7,056 nt of DNA from Verrucomicrobiota bacterium (GTDB lineage: Bacteria; Verrucomicrobiota; Verrucomicrobiia; Opitutales; UBA2995), in NCBI GenBank assembly GCA_027297085.1, contig JAPUIL010000469.1, positions 1 through 7,056 of the forward strand, read 5' to 3'. The notes under the pieces were generated by a model. That model did not search any database, was not told the origin of the DNA, and saw only the letters and a list, made by a program, of their open reading frames with translations. The position numbers were made by a program, and so were the translations under genes. Within the stretch, counting starts at the first letter, position 1; each line of letters starts with the position of its first letter. Positions 6,423 to 7,056 of the stretch are shown here, piece after piece.

Positions 6423-7056
6423 TTACATCTGCACTCGTTCAGAAGAAACATCATACTTGCGTTTTAGCCGTTCGTAAATCGTATGCCTTGGATAAGTGGC
6501 ATTTTTATCCTTTCGCCATTTCCGCCACAACTCGTTGTATAAATGAAGTGAATACGCTCCTCTCAACCGGAACAAATACCAAAGAGCAATTGAGTAGTGT
6601 GGCTTGGGGTGGATCGATCGATACCATTTGGATGCTCGAATACAACCTAGATAATGCTCAGGCAAGGTTTCGTTATGCAGGCCCATTTCCTGGACGATCC
6701 GTGTGGTAAGTTGGGGACCCGTTTGGCCCCAAACCAAAGATTCAGGATCTTGTTTATCAGCATACTCGAAACAGCGGCGCACAAACTCCGATCCGGGTCT
6801 GGCGCCAATTACACCGCTTCCGTTAACCCATTCTCCTTTTTTGGCAGGATCTAAATTCAGGACGCGCCCAATAATAAACTCCCGATCAAACCGGTAGGGC
6901 CTCAAACATATAACATCCGTATCCACCCAGATATTTCCATGATCCAACAGAAGTTTATAACGAAACAAATTCGCAAAACCCGCGTAGCTTTTTTCTTTCT
7001 TATAAACAAAAATTCGATCAGCGGGGAGTATTTCATTTCCATCTTTTACAACCACC
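6423..7056 (-). CDS. DXD sugar transferase, Gly_transf_sug/GT32-like (N-terminus cut by window edge)
   Basis: This is the C-terminal 210 or so residues of a nucleotide-sugar-dependent glycosyltransferase, probably building a surface polysaccharide or capsule. The frame runs off the right edge. The GTG at 7055 is an internal valine rather than a convincing start, and by family comparison a few dozen N-terminal residues are missing. Counting from that valine, the core reads FANLFRYKLLLDHGNIWVDTDV at 27-48. It contains the metal and nucleotide-sugar-binding DXD motif (D45-T46-D47), followed by ICLRPY. Further family marks are NGSGVIGARPGSEF (about 79-91), WGQTGPQLTTRI (109-120) and HLYNELWR near 171. 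A basic C-terminus (YERLKRKY) ends in TAA at 6423-6425. No signal peptide or membrane segment is visible in the part present. The gene converges on the truncated oxidoreductase ORF with 2 bases between the stop codons and no visible terminator. Donor and acceptor sugars cannot be assigned. Confidence 0.85.
   Translation of the reverse strand, partial: VVVKDGNEILPADRIFVYKKEKSYAGFANLFRYKLLLDHGNIWVDTDVICLRPYRFDREFIIGRVLNLDPAKKGEWVNGSGVIGARPGSEFVRRCFEYADKQDPESLVWGQTGPQLTTRIVQEMGLHNETLPEHYLGCIRASKWYRSIHPKPHYSIALWYLFRLRGAYSLHLYNELWRKWRKDKNATYPRHTIYERLKRKYDVSSERVQM

Noticed and set aside
6335..6709. Plus-strand open frame of 124 codons
   Set aside because: It is mostly antisense to the glycosyltransferase and out of frame with the oxidoreductase-like stump. 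Its translation is not protein-like.
1..7056. CRISPR array, tRNA or rRNA genes, insertion sequence with transposase
   Set aside because: I found no regularly spaced direct repeats, tRNA-like cloverleaf, rRNA segment or transposase coding region on either strand.

Overview
The window carries a three-gene operon for a tripartite RND-type efflux system, all on the minus strand. In transcription order these are a periplasmic adaptor (membrane fusion protein, 5765 to 4665), an inner-membrane RND pump of the HAE1/AcrB type (4451 to 1302), and a TolC-family outer-membrane channel (1295 down to base 1, its C-terminus cut by the window edge). The three products would assemble into one envelope-spanning, proton-driven export machine. 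The substrate cannot be read from the sequence, and no regulator gene lies next to the operon inside the window.

Upstream of the operon, bases 5766-6330 hold no convincing gene. They contain several short dyads close to the adaptor start and, further out, a degenerate repeat-like GC-rich block. Next comes a 30-codon plus-strand ORF (6331-6420). Its translation looks like the N-terminus of a Gfo/Idh/MocA-family oxidoreductase that stops exactly where the Rossmann glycine motif should begin. Two bases after its stop lies the end of a convergent minus-strand gene, the C-terminal part of a DXD sugar transferase (Gly_transf_sug/GT32-like, 6423 to the right edge). This arrangement reads as a recombination or rearrangement junction.

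The 213-bp gap between adaptor and pump holds a compact inverted-repeat element (4496-4570). It consists of two related units facing each other. Each carries its own perfect small hairpin with different stem sequences, and the two are joined by an 8-bp arm pair (GCCCTACC/GGTAGGGC). It looks like a dispersed intergenic repeat rather than a terminator.

The organism is a Gram-negative (diderm) bacterium with roughly balanced base composition. Weak or missing Shine-Dalgarno sequences, the Gfo/Idh-like fragment and the style of the intergenic repeats make me lean towards Verrucomicrobiota or a related PVC lineage. That is an impression from memory and not proof. I see no clearly new biological system. 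The most notable items are the truncated oxidoreductase junction, the covarying inverted-repeat pair, and the atypical proton-relay residues of the pump.
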